Assembly (NCBI GenBank): GCA_905182995.1
Contig: CAJJDP010000116.1
Location: forward strand, 158,684-222,683
Length of the DNA: 64,000 nucleotides
DNA from: Paramecium octaurelia
Lineage: Eukaryota; Ciliophora; Oligohymenophorea; Peniculida; Parameciidae
Direction: 5' to 3'
Under the pieces are notes generated by a model. The model saw only the letters and a list, made by a program, of their open reading frames with translations. It was not told the origin of the DNA and made no database searches. Numbering within the stretch: position 1 is the first letter of the stretch; every line of letters starts with the position of its first letter. A program made the position numbers and the translations under genes. Positions 45,800 through 61,334 of this stretch are shown piece by piece.

Positions 45800-47313
45800 T
45801 CACAAATCTTCTTTAAAAATATTAAGATCAAGACTATCTTTCATTGATTTGAATTAAACGTTTCCACTAATTATTGAATCAAGAAAATCTTAAACATTTG
45901 AAAGTGTCAATTCTCCTTAGAGTTTAGCATATCTTTCTTTTTTAGGTTTGATGACTAATGCTGATGGGAAACTACTAACATCATCAAAAACTTCAGAATA
46001 AATTAAGTTGCTAAAAATAATGGATTACTTATTTACTTTTTATTAATATAATAAAAATCGATTTTGTCCTTCATATAATGATAAGACAAGGGAGTCAATA
46101 AATCTAAATAATCTTTGTCCTCAGTAATAATAATGAAACACATTTTTGTGTCTTTAGTAGTACAAGCCCCATTTTTTATTAATAAGTTTGACAACTCTCT
46201 TGGACCTTGATGAGTTTTTTTAACTTTTTTGCTGATATATGCATATTCTCTTAAGAATTTCATAATTTATTCCTTCTTAAAATCATTTTATTCATAAATG
46301 ACTCCTCTATATAATTCTGGCTCAGTCACTACCATGAGAGTAGGGAAATTTTTAATTTAAAATTACTCAACCAATTTTGTATCTGAATTTCGAACTTGTC
46401 CAAAAACTAGTTTCCCTTTTAATTCTTTGGATAGAACTTTAAGGAGAGGAGGTGTAGAGGTTTTATTAGTGAATAACAAGACTATGTGTTATTCTTCTTG
46501 TTGAATGAATTTTTCGTAGTTGTCATTAGTTACTATGCTTACAAAGCTTTCCATGAAGGAAATGGCAAATTTGGCTAGTTGGTCTATTTCCACTCTGGAT
46601 TTGAATTCGACTGGTTCTTATCTGATATTTGCAGGGTATGCATATATTTTTGGAAACTCGTAAACCTGGAACTCGTCATCACAGATTTCATTTTCAGCAG
46701 CACAATTTATTGCAGCCACTTAGAAGATGCCATAATATTTAGAAGCAAATTCATTCCAAGTGTTTTTGTGTTACCTTCCATAATCATCATTCTTATAGAA
46801 GTAAATCATCCACACATGATCTCTTCTAAAGAATCTATTTATCGTAGTCATTTCAATTTCGTAAACATCACTTTTAGAAAATAAGGACTATTCATGATTT
46901 GGTTTCTATTATTAAAATCCACCTCCAAAAAATCTTGAGAAAACATCGTTATAATTAAAATGACCTTATTCTAGATGTATATTTATAAATGGATACTTTG
47001 TTGTTATCTTTGAGTATGCTCTTTCAATCCCTCTTCTCCATAATTGTCATATATTTTTCTCTATTCTGGGTCTTTGAGTATTTCATACGCATTGACAATC
47101 TTTTAGAATTGTCTTTCAGACTAATATAGGCGAGATTAGAGTTACTTCCTCTTTATTTCCTTTGGCCTTGTCAGGATGGTATTTGAGAGAGAGCTTTTTG
47201 AATGCCTTTTTGATTTAATCATCAGATGCGCCTCTCTGTACTCCAAGTAACTAGTAATAATCTTAGCAGAGTGCTTGAAGAAGGAGGCAAAGGAGTAGGA
47301 GAAAAGTTTTCAT
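45800..47313 (-). CDS. Secretory-pathway J-domain protein with thioredoxin-like region (DNAJC16/DNAJC10-like)
   Basis: 478 residues in four exons (introns 47121-47145 and two of 26 nt; exact sum). A clear signal peptide (MKTFLLLLCLLLQALC) is followed by a J domain: YYQLLGVQRGASDDQIKKAF and YHPDKAKGNKEE with the HPD that stimulates Hsp70 ATPase, then DPEQRKIYDNYGEEG. After a short G/F piece come thioredoxin-fold-like strands (DHVWMIYFYKND; YEFPKIYAYPANI; IKNFPTLMVV). I see no CxxC active site, so it is unlikely to be a redox enzyme. It ends FKEDL, close to KDEL-type retrieval signals, supporting an ER-lumen role in folding or degradation with BiP. Confidence 0.8.
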
Positions 47314-47450
47314 TTTAATTATTAAAAACACGTTTATGGTGTAAATTCTAGAACAATGGCTTAATAACATTATAAAATATGAATAACGAGAGGGGGTGGA
47401 GGGAGATATATGATGTATATTTATTTTATGTTTAATGTGAACATAACAAC

Positions 47451-47947
47451 TCAATATCCAGAGTCAGCAAGGTACTTTGCCATGTCAATGACACGTTTGT
47501 TGCATTCAGCAGCATTCTAAGTAGCTCCATTTTCAGCATTGATGGTTTGGGAGAATGAAGCAAAGACAGCGACGGTGTTAGCCCAAGCAATGCAAGCTCC
47601 TCCTTTGTTCTATTGATTATCATGTTGTAATATACCTTCTTCAAATACCATGACTTAGCCTCAGAATCGAATTGAACTGAATAATATTTTTGATTGTTGA
47701 TTCTAACTCCAGCTGCATTTCCGCTGTTTCCATTGTGTTTGAGAGCATGAACAAAAGCAGCTTTCTCATCATAGGCAACCTGGTTGATAACATCTGGGTT
47801 CTTCTCATCTGGTACTTCAGCTTGATAAGAAGGAAGGGCTGCAACACCGAAATTGCTTGCCCAAATGTTTCCATCTAATCCAATAATGCCAGCATATTCA
47901 AGTGCTCCATTTGCTGTCAAATTTGAAACATAAGCATCCCAAGACAT
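47451..47947 (-). CDS. Profilin
   Basis: 156 residues in two exons (intron 47610-47635, 26 nt). MSWDAYVSNLTANGALEYAG with the N-terminal W-(D/Q)-xYVD motif, AGIIGLDGNIWASN, an inserted loop (PDEKNPDVINQ), GVRINNQKYYSVQFDSEAKS, then after the intron NKGGACIAWANTVAVFASF and a C-terminal helix ending MAKYLADSGY. This is the ciliate-type profilin, which binds actin monomers and poly-proline, and so feeds formin-driven actin growth. The length is slightly above animal profilins. Its start is 39 bp below the stop of the 7-TM gene. Confidence 0.93.
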
Positions 47948-47986
47948 GGTTATTTAATATAATTAATGAAAATCATATCTTCTTCA

Positions 47987-49134
47987 TCATGAACATATTT
48001 ATATGCGCATTAATAGAAGATACTCAATTAATTATATAATGTTGCAGAATATTTGTTTATAATTTGTGTTGCTTTTTTCAATTTTATTTTGAAGAAGAGA
48101 ATGAACTATTCGACTAGTTTAACAATTTGTGATAGTATCGCTCTGGCAAACTTTCCACTTCTAACGATTCCTCTTTATAAGCGGGATGAGATTCTTACCA
48201 CATATTGCACTTGCTTCTTTTTGAACCAAAACAAATACACAGCACAGAACAACGGCAGGAAATATCCAAAGAGACAAATTAAAATATCAGCCCAAGGTTT
48301 TACAACCACATTCTATATTAACATGTCTCATCGCTTACATATGCAGGGAATTCGCAGATGTCTGTTTTGTTTGATTTGTAATAGATGAAATAGACTAAAT
48401 CGGCACTCCATTGAATTACTTATCCAAAGGCTGTCACACAAACCAAAGTCCTTTTATTTAATTACAATCCTGACATTACCAAAATTTCAATTTTATATTT
48501 CTAATCTTTATGTACTACGTCTTCTCCACTCCTGTCATCCTGTTTGTGAACATAATTTGCTCAATTATCAATGCATTCATTTTCTTATTCAGAAAATACG
48601 CTCCAGTGATGAAAATTATGCTTGCAAATAATTCCACCACTCTTATCACAAACAATGTTATGTCTAAGGCCTTAGATATTTTGTACATACAACTGCAGTG
48701 TTCATTCATAGTGTAGTAGACGACTATATCAATCAATAACAATATAGAAAAAAAAGCACACAATCCATAAGTGCAACCTCGCACTAATTTTGTATTGCTT
48801 TTATTATAAACATTAAGATCTGTTGCCTTTTTTGTAAAGAAGTAAACCAGAAAAATCAAAAAAGATTAATCAAAGTAAAAATACAAAAAATAAGCAAATG
48901 CGAGATTTCTATTCATTGTGAAGATCAGAAAAACTATTTTGTTCATTCTATCCTAAAAATACCCTTACATGTATCTGCAAGTAAAATTATCAAAAACAAT
49001 AGTTGCTTTCTTTTGTAAAGTCTTCTCTATTCAATTACTCGTACTGTAATTTGGTGTATACATAATGTCATTAACAACAAAGAGCAAGCCGTTCCTAAAT
49101 AGAGGCTGTTGAAAGGGCAACTTACTCCAAACAT
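47987..49134 (-). CDS. Seven-transmembrane, GPCR-like protein
   Basis: 343 residues after removing introns of 35, 29, 26 and 26 nt (exact sum). Seven hydrophobic helices can be counted: SLYLGTACSLLLMTLCIHQI; LLFLIILLADTFFLIFTM; FAYFLYFYF...FLIFLVYFF; LCAFFSILLLIDIVVYYT; VVELFASIIFITGAYFL; LVCVTAFGQVIQWSADLVYF; ILICLFGYFLPLFCAVYLFW. An N-terminal short lumenal part starts MFGVSCPFNS and the C-terminal tail is basic and cytosolic. No diagnostic receptor motif is seen, so family and ligand are unknown; TMEM-type multi-span proteins are the alternative. The 35-nt intron and the one starting GTGG are atypical, so junctions should be checked. Confidence 0.6.
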
Positions 49135-49209
49135 AATCCTAGGTCGGTGCACTTTCCTGATACACAATATATAAATCCCTGATTATTGCCTTCACTCATT
49201 AATTATTTT

Positions 49210-50173
49210 ATGAGTAAAACTATTAAGAAATTAAATGAAGTTGCATTAGATAATATACAAGCAACAACTTGGCATGATGAATACAATAAGAGTAGTTACA
49301 TATTTATTGCCAACCTTAATTATGCCATGAATGAAGGTGATATAGCCATTGTCTTTTCGCAATATGGAGAAATAGTTGATGTACATTTAGTCAGAGATAA
49401 AATTACTGGAAAATCCAAAGGGTTTTGTTTCTTGGCTTATGAAGATTAGCGGTCAACTATCTTGGCTGTTGACAACTTCAATCACGCAGAAATATGTATC
49501 TATATGAAATACCAATAAGGTGGAAGATTATTAAGAGTAGATCATGTAAGAGAGTTCAAGCCTCCCAAGGAATACCTTGACATCTCCCCTGATGATCCAG
49601 AAATATTTAATAAGCTCTATAAGCCATCTGGTCCTGATGGCAAAGGATGGGGAACTTTTAGAGAGCTGACTCAAGAAGAATTAGTATTAAAAGCATAAAT
49701 AGAAGCATAATAATAAGAAATCCAGAAAAGAAATGAAAAAATATTTGAGAACATGCAATAGATAAAAAATATGCAGACGATCATTGATGAGGATGAAAGG
49801 GTATTATAATTATACTATTTTTAAGTGGGATAAGATGTTGATGGTATAGGATGAGAAGAAAGAACTATTGGAAAAAATTGAAGCTCTCTAATATTTCAAT
49901 AATAAAATGCAAAAGTATAAGGAGGTCCAAGAGCCAGAAAAATAGGAAACTAATGAGGAGCGATTATTGAGATTATAGAAAAAGTAAAATAAAAAATATG
50001 AGAAAAAGAATTCAGAAGAGAAGGGAAAAGAGAAGAAAATAAAAAAAGAAAAAAAAGAGAAAAAGGAGAAAAAAAACAAAGATAAAAAGGAGAAAAAGGA
50101 GAAGAAATCTAAGAATTTAAAGAAAGATCAGCCACAACAATCAGATAACTCGGGTAGTGGAAGTTAAAAATGA
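49210..50173 (+). CDS. RBMX2: RNA-binding motif protein, RBMX2/Ist3 (RES complex)
   Basis: 304 residues in three exons (24- and 25-nt introns, both ending AAG). It starts MSKTIKKLNEVALDNIQATT and has ATTWHDEYNKSSYIFIANLN, matching SWHxxYKDSAWIFIGGL of RBMX2. The RRM follows with EGDIAIVFSQYGEIVDVHLV, DKITGKSKGFCFLAYEDQRS and TILAVDNFNHAEICGRLLRV, the segment that defines RBMX2/Ist3. Ist3 with Bud13 and Pml1 forms the RES complex, which helps retain and splice pre-mRNA. After the RRM there is a conserved RVDHVREFKPPKEYLD tail, an acidic linker and a Lys/Glu-rich C-terminal block of about 60 residues, longer than in yeast. Confidence 0.92.
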
Positions 50174-50248
50174 GATAATTTTATAAATCAATCAATTAAT
50201 ACTTAATAATCAAATTATAGCAACTTTGAAATAAATTAAATGTGAATT

Positions 50249-52057
50249 TCATAACTATTATTCTTATACAGAATTTATTTACTCCTCTAATAAGTCTTTT
50301 AGTCTTTCCTCAAGAGAGTTGTCTAAATCTTAAGATAATTAATATATATTTTTACTATGATCTATTGCAAATTTGGTAGCTAAGTTTTCTGAGTTGTCTC
50401 CATTAAATACTGGTAATCTTACAGTTTTTGCATCATCGATTTTTACATCAATATACAAAATAGGAAAGTTCAGGAATATTGGTTTACTTTTAATTTTCTT
50501 GCATTTTGGTTCTTAACTCATTGATTATTCGGTTTATAATTTGATCTGTGTTCTGCTTTCATTGTTCGTGGTGTTTCCTGTGTTTTTCAACTTTTCCAGT
50601 GTCTTCTATCTAAGTCTAGCCTCTCTTAATCTTTTTGCTTATTAATCAATGTCATATTGCGTTGAAGCAGTCGATATTGGAAAATGCTTCATAGGATTAA
50701 TCTGGGGTGAAAAAGTGCAAAATTATTATTGATTTTCAAATTCTACATCGATTGTTGATTTATCCTACTGCTTTTTAACTGGTTTGCTTAATTAAGTTAA
50801 ATCGATGGCAACAGGTTTGATAGTTGATTTGAGTTCCTTTGTTTCATCTTATTATTATTATTCAAGCTAGCTCTTCAGTTTTTCAATGTTCTCCTTCTTT
50901 TTCTATTCTTATTAAGCAAACCATTCATTGATATTTAGATTGTTCTTCTTCTTGATAGCCATATCTCGAGATCTATTGCTTAATAAATTGATAACTTATG
51001 GAGGAGATTTGGATTTCTCAAGATTTCGTCTTTGTCCGTTCCCATGGATTTGTTTAGTGTTCAAATAGAGTTATTTGTATTTGTTATGAATTTCAATACA
51101 ATCTTAAGGGGACAGCATTAAATTTCCATTTTCGTCATTCTTATAATGAGAGGCCATAGGAACTTGTTCATCATCCTTAGGGATATAAAGTGGTATCTAT
51201 TAAACTGGTACGTTAAGGATGGCTAGTAATACAATAAGCATATTTCTGGAGAGAATATAAGATCCATTAGTAAAATCATTCCATAGTTCCTTACTTTCTC
51301 CAAATCCTAATCCCTGGAGAATTTACTGGAAATCGTTTTCATATATTTTGGAGTAATCCCAGCTTAATTTGACATTTTCAGTATTGCTGAGAAAGTAATA
51401 GAAATCCTTGATAAATCTTTGGATAAACCATTATTGGGTAATTTCTGATAATTTACCTTCATTTGTAGTTGAGGTTTGAGTATTTTACTGTGTTTTCTGT
51501 TGTCTTGTTCGACTATCGTCATACAATATTTAAGTGACATGCTTTTCTCTTCTTGAGTTTTTCAGTTTTTCTGTAGTATCTCTTTATTATTTAGCTTAGA
51601 TAAGATTTTTTAATTAAATTGTTTGTGACTATTCAATCTTTTTTGGTTATTCTTCAGAGGTGAATAATTTATGATTTGTATCATTTGAATGTTCAACAGA
51701 AGACTTGAGGATTCTCTTTTTGTCATTTTAAATTTCAAGTACTCTATTTTCCACTTAAGATGAATCGATTCTTTCTGGGGAGAGCAAGAGATCTTGGCTT
51801 TTCACATTAAAAGCTCTAGAGGATTTGATGTTATCGAAATGATTGGTGTATAGCTTTTGTGATTATAATGTGTATTAACTTTTCTAAACATTGGACACTT
51901 CTCTCCTGGAACCCTCTGTTTTTTGTTTAGCTTTACTTACACCACGAGCCTTTTCTGGACATACACTATGAGTGCCCTCTTATGGTTTAGTCTTTCCAAA
52001 TAGATTTTGTAGTTAATTCAGAGAAGTGAGGGGATGTCTCTCACGAATAACTGACAT
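50249..52057 (-). CDS. Unknown 602-residue protein
   Basis: A single exon in the ciliate code, 602 residues from ATG at 52057 (MSVIRERHPLTSLNQLQNLF) to TGA at 50249. The N-terminal third is Ser/Gln-rich and disordered with a coiled-coil patch; the middle has KSPPQVINLLSNRSRDMAIK and a basic coil (NEWFAQQEQKKKENIEKLK). The end is compact and conserved-looking (FLNFPILYIDVKIDDAKTVR, LPVFNGDNSENLATKFAI), suggesting a beta-rich domain. No family is recognised; the mix resembles ciliate ciliary or cytoskeletal proteins. It converges on the RBMX2 gene, with 75 bp between the two stops. Confidence 0.6.
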
Positions 52058-52080
52058 ATTGTTAAATTAATATATATATT

Positions 52081-55597
<3,517 letters not shown>

Positions 55598-55715
55598 TAA
55601 ATGTATTAATCATGTATTCTCCATCATTAGATATATATAAAGATTCATAGTGCGCTTTTAATTATCATTATTAGTATTTTATACATGCATTTATTCATTT
55701 ATATTATATCTGTAT

Positions 55716-56888
55716 ATGTTATCAGAACAAATTAAGTAGATGCTGCATCAATAAACCAAACCCTTTCTCTCGCAGACCTTCTCTCGAAAAATAAGCACTC
55801 CCAACAAGAGATCCCAAGCACTCTCGACTTTATGTGCCCAAGATCTCCCCTCTTACTCACCATCTAAGCAGATCCTTTCAGATTAAAAACCTATCAGATT
55901 CCAAACCATAGAACATCAGAAGACTCAACAACCAAGTTCTCATAATGCCAACTCAGTTAGTTGCCAAACCAACATGTCCCTTTGTTGCTTTGATGACCCC
56001 TTACCTGACATTCCTCCTTCAGATCCAATATGGTTACAAATCATACCACAAGAAACATTAAAAGGTTCATCTGTCGAACAACTATTTAGAGAAAATAAAG
56101 AATATTTTTATTACTTATTGAGTTAGTACTTCAAAGAACAGATTCAAGGGGATTTCAACATAACTAAATTACAATCACCTATTAAATGCAAAACTCGCAA
56201 CGACTATGATTTCTAATAGAGATCTTCCGAGAAAGTTCAACTTAATAAAAATTCCTTCTATGAAAATTATAAGTCTCCATAGCATTTACAATTTGCCAAA
56301 ACTTCTTACAAATCTGACTTCACAGGATATGCTCCTCAAAATTACAACGTTAAAGCAGAGAAGCCTAAATACGAGAAAGCAAAGTAACAAATAGCCACAC
56401 TTATATCCTACAAAGTAAAAGGAATTTCTTATTGTTAGACTAATGATAATAACTATGAATAGAATCAAAAAATGAATAGATTAACAGCTCCTCGATTATC
56501 TACATCTACCGAAATCAGAATCTAAACTTATAAGAACTACAATTAAGCCCTTGAATAGCCCTAATTGATAGAATAAACTTAAAATTGCAAAAATAATTAT
56601 ACAAAATTGTATTTCACTCATCCTTTAATTAAGGAATCCATTATCATCCAAGGGTATCTTTTTTGAGAAGCAATCAGAATCATACTTTTAATATCCACTT
56701 CATCCATTGCCAAGATCCAGCAAAACCTTTCTTAAACAATATACAACAATCATTAAAAAGTAAAGATAATCTAAGAAATTTCTAGAGATATTTAAGGACC
56801 CAAAATTGGAGATGTTACCTAGATGAAAAATTGGAGACAAAGTGTCATTAAATAAATGAATCACTTAAGAAGGCTATCATAGAACTGA
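55716..56888 (+). CDS. Unknown Ser/Gln/Asn-rich protein
   Basis: 374 residues in three exons (two 24-nt introns; the first is divisible by three and could be retained). It starts MLSEQIKQMLHQQTKPFLSQ. The N terminus is disordered with a Cys-rich piece (MSLCCFDDPLPDIPPSDPIW) and a helix (VEQLFRENKEYFYYLLSQYF). The middle is low-complexity and the C terminus is basic (ISRDIQGPKIGDVTQMKNWR). No domain is recognised. The DPIW...YFYYLLSQYF segment is the most conserved-looking part. Its start is 118 bp from the PFK start, in the divergent orientation. Confidence 0.55.
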
Positions 56889-57177
56889 AATTAATTATCA
56901 TAATCAAGATAACAATTTTGTATTTTTATTCTTGATATAATTTTAATCAAAATTTGACTAATTTTTAACGATAATATCCTTATTTAAATCGAAATTCAGA
57001 TTCTATATAAAAAAGATTGCAATTCTTGTTCAAAAAACGCAATTATTTAGATTATCGACAATTCATCAAAATTTGTAATTCTTTAGTAAGTCTTAGATAA
57101 TAGTTTTTTTAAAATTCTCAACTAAATTATAATATATAAAGTAGATCTTTAAATAAGTTTAATAAATAAATAAATAT
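56889..57177. other. Short convergent spacer
   Basis: 289 bp, AT-rich, no ORF. It separates the stop of the Ser/Gln-rich gene (+) from that of the coiled-coil gene (-). Confidence 0.6.
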
Positions 57178-59391
57178 TCAATTTCTTAATCTGTTTATTA
57201 AATTGATCTCTGATAGAATTTCGTATTATTTAATAACATCCGAATTGTTAACGGCGTTTTGAATTTATTAGCCATATTCATCTAACCTAAAAAACTTATT
57301 ACAAAACTTACTTTTAGTTTAATTCAATGTTTAGTGTTTATTAAGTTTATAAATTTCCCTTCAATTGAATGAGTTCCTAATTTAATGATGTCTCCTTCTC
57401 TTCATATAATTTCTTAGTACTCAATAAGTCTTCATTTTATTGAGCTTAGATTGACTCTATTTCTTATTCATAATTATATTTTTATTCTTCAATCTAACTC
57501 TAGAGTGTATTTTTAGTTTCTTATAATTCGTTATCAATTTTATCTAAATTTTCTTCAGCAGCCTTTAATTATGCTTTTAATTCTGCCAATTGCTGTTCTT
57601 TTTATCTATTTTAATTCTACAAATTAGTTATTTATCTCTCAGCATTTTACTTGTCTCTTTATGATGTTGATGTTAATTATTATATTTTATGCTCTTGCTG
57701 TTTAATTAATTTTAATTATTTATTTAATTAATCTTCCTATTCTGCTACTGTAACATTGAATTTGGCTTTGATTTGCTCATTATCTCTGTACAAATCGTTT
57801 AGTTTATTCTATGAATAATTATAAAATTAAGTACAATCAATTGATCATTCATATTCTTGAATTACACTAAAGTGGTTTCGTATTATTACTCCTTTAATTC
57901 GATTATCTAATTTAAATTTTAAATCTATTGTTATAACTATTGATTAAATTCTAATTGCTATTGATTATAATTCAATAATTCTTTCTTCTATAAATCATAA
58001 TCCTGATAGTTTTTTAAAATCTAATCTTGATATCTAGTTTATTAATCTTAAATCTAAGGGATTATTAATGATATTTACTTCTTTCTTCAAATTGTTGATG
58101 ATATTTTGGGCATTTTCTTGATCCTACAGATTGGCTTAATGTAATTATTATCTTATTTTTTGTAACTCTTCTAATTGTTTGCTTTACTCTAAAACTTAGC
58201 CTTTAAGATGAGCAATTTAATTTTCAAGAATTTAATTGGAATTCTAATGATGTTATTGTAAGGTCTCAACACCAATCTCATGTTAGCTTCTTAAGTTATT
58301 TTCCATTTGTTGAGATTCCTCTTAGAATCTTTACTCATTTTCAAACATCTTTTCCTTCAAAACATGGAATTGAAGGGTAATAGTTTCAATTTCCTTCTCA
58401 TAATTAGCTCGCAATCTTTCATTTTAATCTATCAATGTCTTAATTTCTTCATTCTTTATTCCTAAAAGACCTTTCAATTTTTCGATTTCATCATCCAAAA
58501 TTTCAGCCTAAGCCATGTATTGATTCTTAATATTGTCCAATTATCCTTAATTCAATATATCCAATTTTTGTCTCAGATTATTCATTTCAATTTGATTGTC
58601 TCTCTCTTATTCTTATAATCTGGTCCTATATATGTCGTTATCCTTAAGCAATTTAGTCTCCACATATTCTCTGTCTTACAAAACCTTAGTCAATTTTGTC
58701 TCCAACTCATAGATCTCCTTGTCTCTTATGTCAGCGTACTCTCGCAATTTTCTTAATTGATTTTCAAGCACATCAATTTAAGTGAGATAACTATGTCTTT
58801 ATTATTCATTTTAAACTGTCAAAATTATAAATAAAATTACTTGAGAAATTGGTTTTTGTGGCTTCAACTTCATGTGATCTCTCCTTCTCAAGTATGGCGT
58901 TTCTTTCCTCCAACATCTTTAGTTCGTTACTAAGCTTGCGTAAGTCCAATTCATATTGAGCCTTCACTATTAATATATAAAAAATCTACATACATTAAAC
59001 GGCACTGTTGAGCTATTATTCGTATTTGGATTTCCATAATTCACATTCAGTCTTCTTTTAGGCAAAGTTCTTTTGTAATTTATCTATGTCTTAACTCAGT
59101 ATTTAATTCTAGTGTATCATTAACTCCGCCTTCTCGTCCAAAGCGCCCTATTTGCTCATTCTAATGATGGTAGTATCCAATTCATTTTTCAGTTGCCTGG
59201 CATATTATTCAAGATCAGCTGATCGAGTCTTATAGTATTCCAATTCTTCGTTAAATTAAAAATCTTGATTATTGTTGTTACCACATACCTTTCAAGTTAA
59301 TTGAGTTTTTCAGGGAAATGCTGGCCTCAGGATTATAAGGATGAGGTTTCTTATATTAAGGACTCTATTAATATGGTTTATCCGATTTCAT
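57178..59391 (-). CDS. Coiled-coil protein, probably cytoskeletal
   Basis: 686 residues in seven exons; introns of 25, 27, 25, 25, 26 and 25 nt give an exact sum. The start MKSDKPYQQSPQYKKPHPYN is a Tyr/Pro/Gln-rich tail; from residue 35 on the protein is one long coiled coil (QLKNELDTTIIRMSKQ; EIEKLKGLLGIKNEEIKTL; LQSQIEEQKYNYEQEI). It ends with a short non-coiled piece (NSDVIKQYEILSEINLINRL). The composition and length resemble ciliary and centriolar coiled-coil proteins (CCDC/CFAP types), but no diagnostic motif is seen. The gene has more introns than others here. It starts 56 bp below the EH-protein stop. Confidence 0.7.
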
Positions 59392-59447
59392 GTGAGGTGA
59401 TGCAGTTAACATTTTTATTCGTTAAAAAAATTAATTTTAATATTATC

Positions 59448-60903
59448 TCAATGCCAGGGAAGATTTTCTGTGTTTTGATTGCCTCCAGAAACGACCTTGT
59501 CTTTCTTAGCTCTATAATTCGAGTAATCATAGTCGTCTTCAATCTAAAACGACAAATATGCTTTATAATTACATGTATAGTTTAAAACTAAGTTGTCTAT
59601 GTAGGAGGCTGATTTTCTTAGAATTAATTATTGGATTATTTGAGTTCAAACAATTTTTTCTATAAGCCTTAATTGACCTACAATTGATTTAAGATACTAT
59701 CCTATAAAATATCCATTTAATGCTGTTTCTAGGTTTATTAATCATTTAATGATGTTATTTAAGCCTACAATTCATCTTATTCCTTCTTAAGGAAATCATA
59801 AAAGCTTTGAAGCTTTTAGATGGTTTGATTAAGAAATTCAACATCCTTTTTCTTATCCTCGATTATTTATTTTTATTAATCTACGTTGTTTGCTAATTAA
59901 ATCGATTAAGCTTAATTTTGTAGTTTATTCTATGAATAACTGGCTTGAAGATTGGAACCCTGGAATTCATTCTAAGATCCTACTCTTTGTGGTTATGGTG
60001 GTAAACCTGAAGATAATTGCGGCATGGTTTGAGATGTTGATCGAACTTAATTTTACTATTGGTCTCTTCTTGTTAATTGAAGCAAAGACTCAGGCAATTA
60101 TTAAGGTAAGGGAATGTCTTTACGACAAAGAGCTATCAAATGAACAGCAACAATAAATTCATTCTTGAATAAAAAACCTTTGTGTCCAATATCAACTAAA
60201 TTCTAAAGTTGGGTCAAAGTTGAAGCTGGGAGTTGTGACTTCTAAAAAAATGCCAAAGCTTAATCACCCTAAATAAATCCTTAGTGTGCTTTATCTTATT
60301 GTGTGAAGCAGAGTTCATATCTATTGTATTAATCATCAGGTAAATCGTACTAAAGTAATGTCAATTTTCATACTTTTGAATAATCTATTATGGGTTCAAC
60401 ATAAGTTTATAGTGAGATTTGATTATGGTTTGGGACTGGCACAGTTTAGTAGTAATTTGATTAAGGTAACTAATTTTAAGCTTATTAAAAGTTGTTGAAC
60501 TATTACTATTAAGGTTATAGGATTGGTTATTGTTATTATTAGGGTTATTATTATTATTACTGTTGTGGTACCTAAATTCCATCCATCACTGGAAGTGGAA
60601 CTGGTCTATTTTAGTTCAACAATTGTTCATTAAATTCAAATCCATTTTAACAATATGCAATAAGTCTCATAACAGTGGCAAATTCTGAATAATAAAGTCT
60701 GCCTTCTTAATTCTTTACAGCTGCCAACCAAACTCCTTTGAGTGCGTCAACTGGAAGTCGACTTTTTTTGAAAAATTGAACAGTACTCTTAGCCTCTGCA
60801 AAGCCTAGACCCTAAGAATCAAATCAAATTGAATTACTTATGGATCAAAGGGAGCCCAGAGTTGTCTGTAGTAGGCGTCTTCTTAAGGTGTATATTGAAA
60901 CAT
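59448..60903 (-). CDS. EH-domain protein, EPS15/Pan1-like
   Basis: 458 residues in four exons (introns 60812-60837 and two of 24 and 29 nt; exact sum). Two EPS15-homology domains: the first (MFQYTPQEDAYYRQLWAPFD, then GFAEAKSTVQFFKKSRLPVD and LKGVWLAAVKNQEGRLYYSE) and the second (YNRYELCFTQQDKAHQGFIQ, LAFFQKSQLPASTLTQL, GFLFKNEFIVAVHLIALC). The EH fold binds NPF motifs in endocytic adaptors. Between them lies a long poly-Gln/Asn linker, and after the second a coiled coil (LNQTIQKLQSFYDFLKKEQD) that would give dimers, then an acidic Tyr-rich end. This is the EPS15/Pan1 layout, acting in clathrin-coated pit assembly. Confidence 0.88.
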
Positions 60904-61334
60904 TTTGAATTATTTTTATTATTGATATAAAATTTCAATCCTTAATAATTGTCTTGCATTTTTTAATTGTTTTATGAACCTTTCTCTTCTTTTAATTCTT
61001 TTAATTCTTTTGCTACTCTGTTGGTGCTACAATTATTGGTTTGAGGATGACTCTCCTCTTTTTCACTACCTTTCTCGTTTTCTTTCTTTATTTATCCTCA
61101 TCATTTTAAATTTAATCGTGTTATTACTCTCCTTAGTGATCGATTAAATCATCTTGATCTTATTATAATAGTCTCGTTTATTACTAATTTTATATAAAAT
61201 TGGACTAATGAACAAACATTCTGCTTTGATATCTCTATCTTAGAGCTTATTCTAGGGTTTATCTCTAACAATGTGTGATAATGAGAATGCAAAGAAAAAC
61301 GATTAAATGTTTCATCAAAATTAAATTAATTATC
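60904..61334. other. Spacer with weak minus-strand ORFs
   Basis: Coding-like minus-strand fragments (HIVRDKPQNKLQDRDIKAEC near 61260; GSEKEESHPQTNNCSTNRVA near 61050) lie in different frames with TGA between. They may be a small or decayed gene. No start or domain can be fixed. Confidence 0.35.

Noticed and set aside
48053-48388. Plus-strand ORF MFIICVAFFNFILKKRM...
   Set aside because: Antisense of the 7-TM gene, whose exons give an exact sum on the minus strand.
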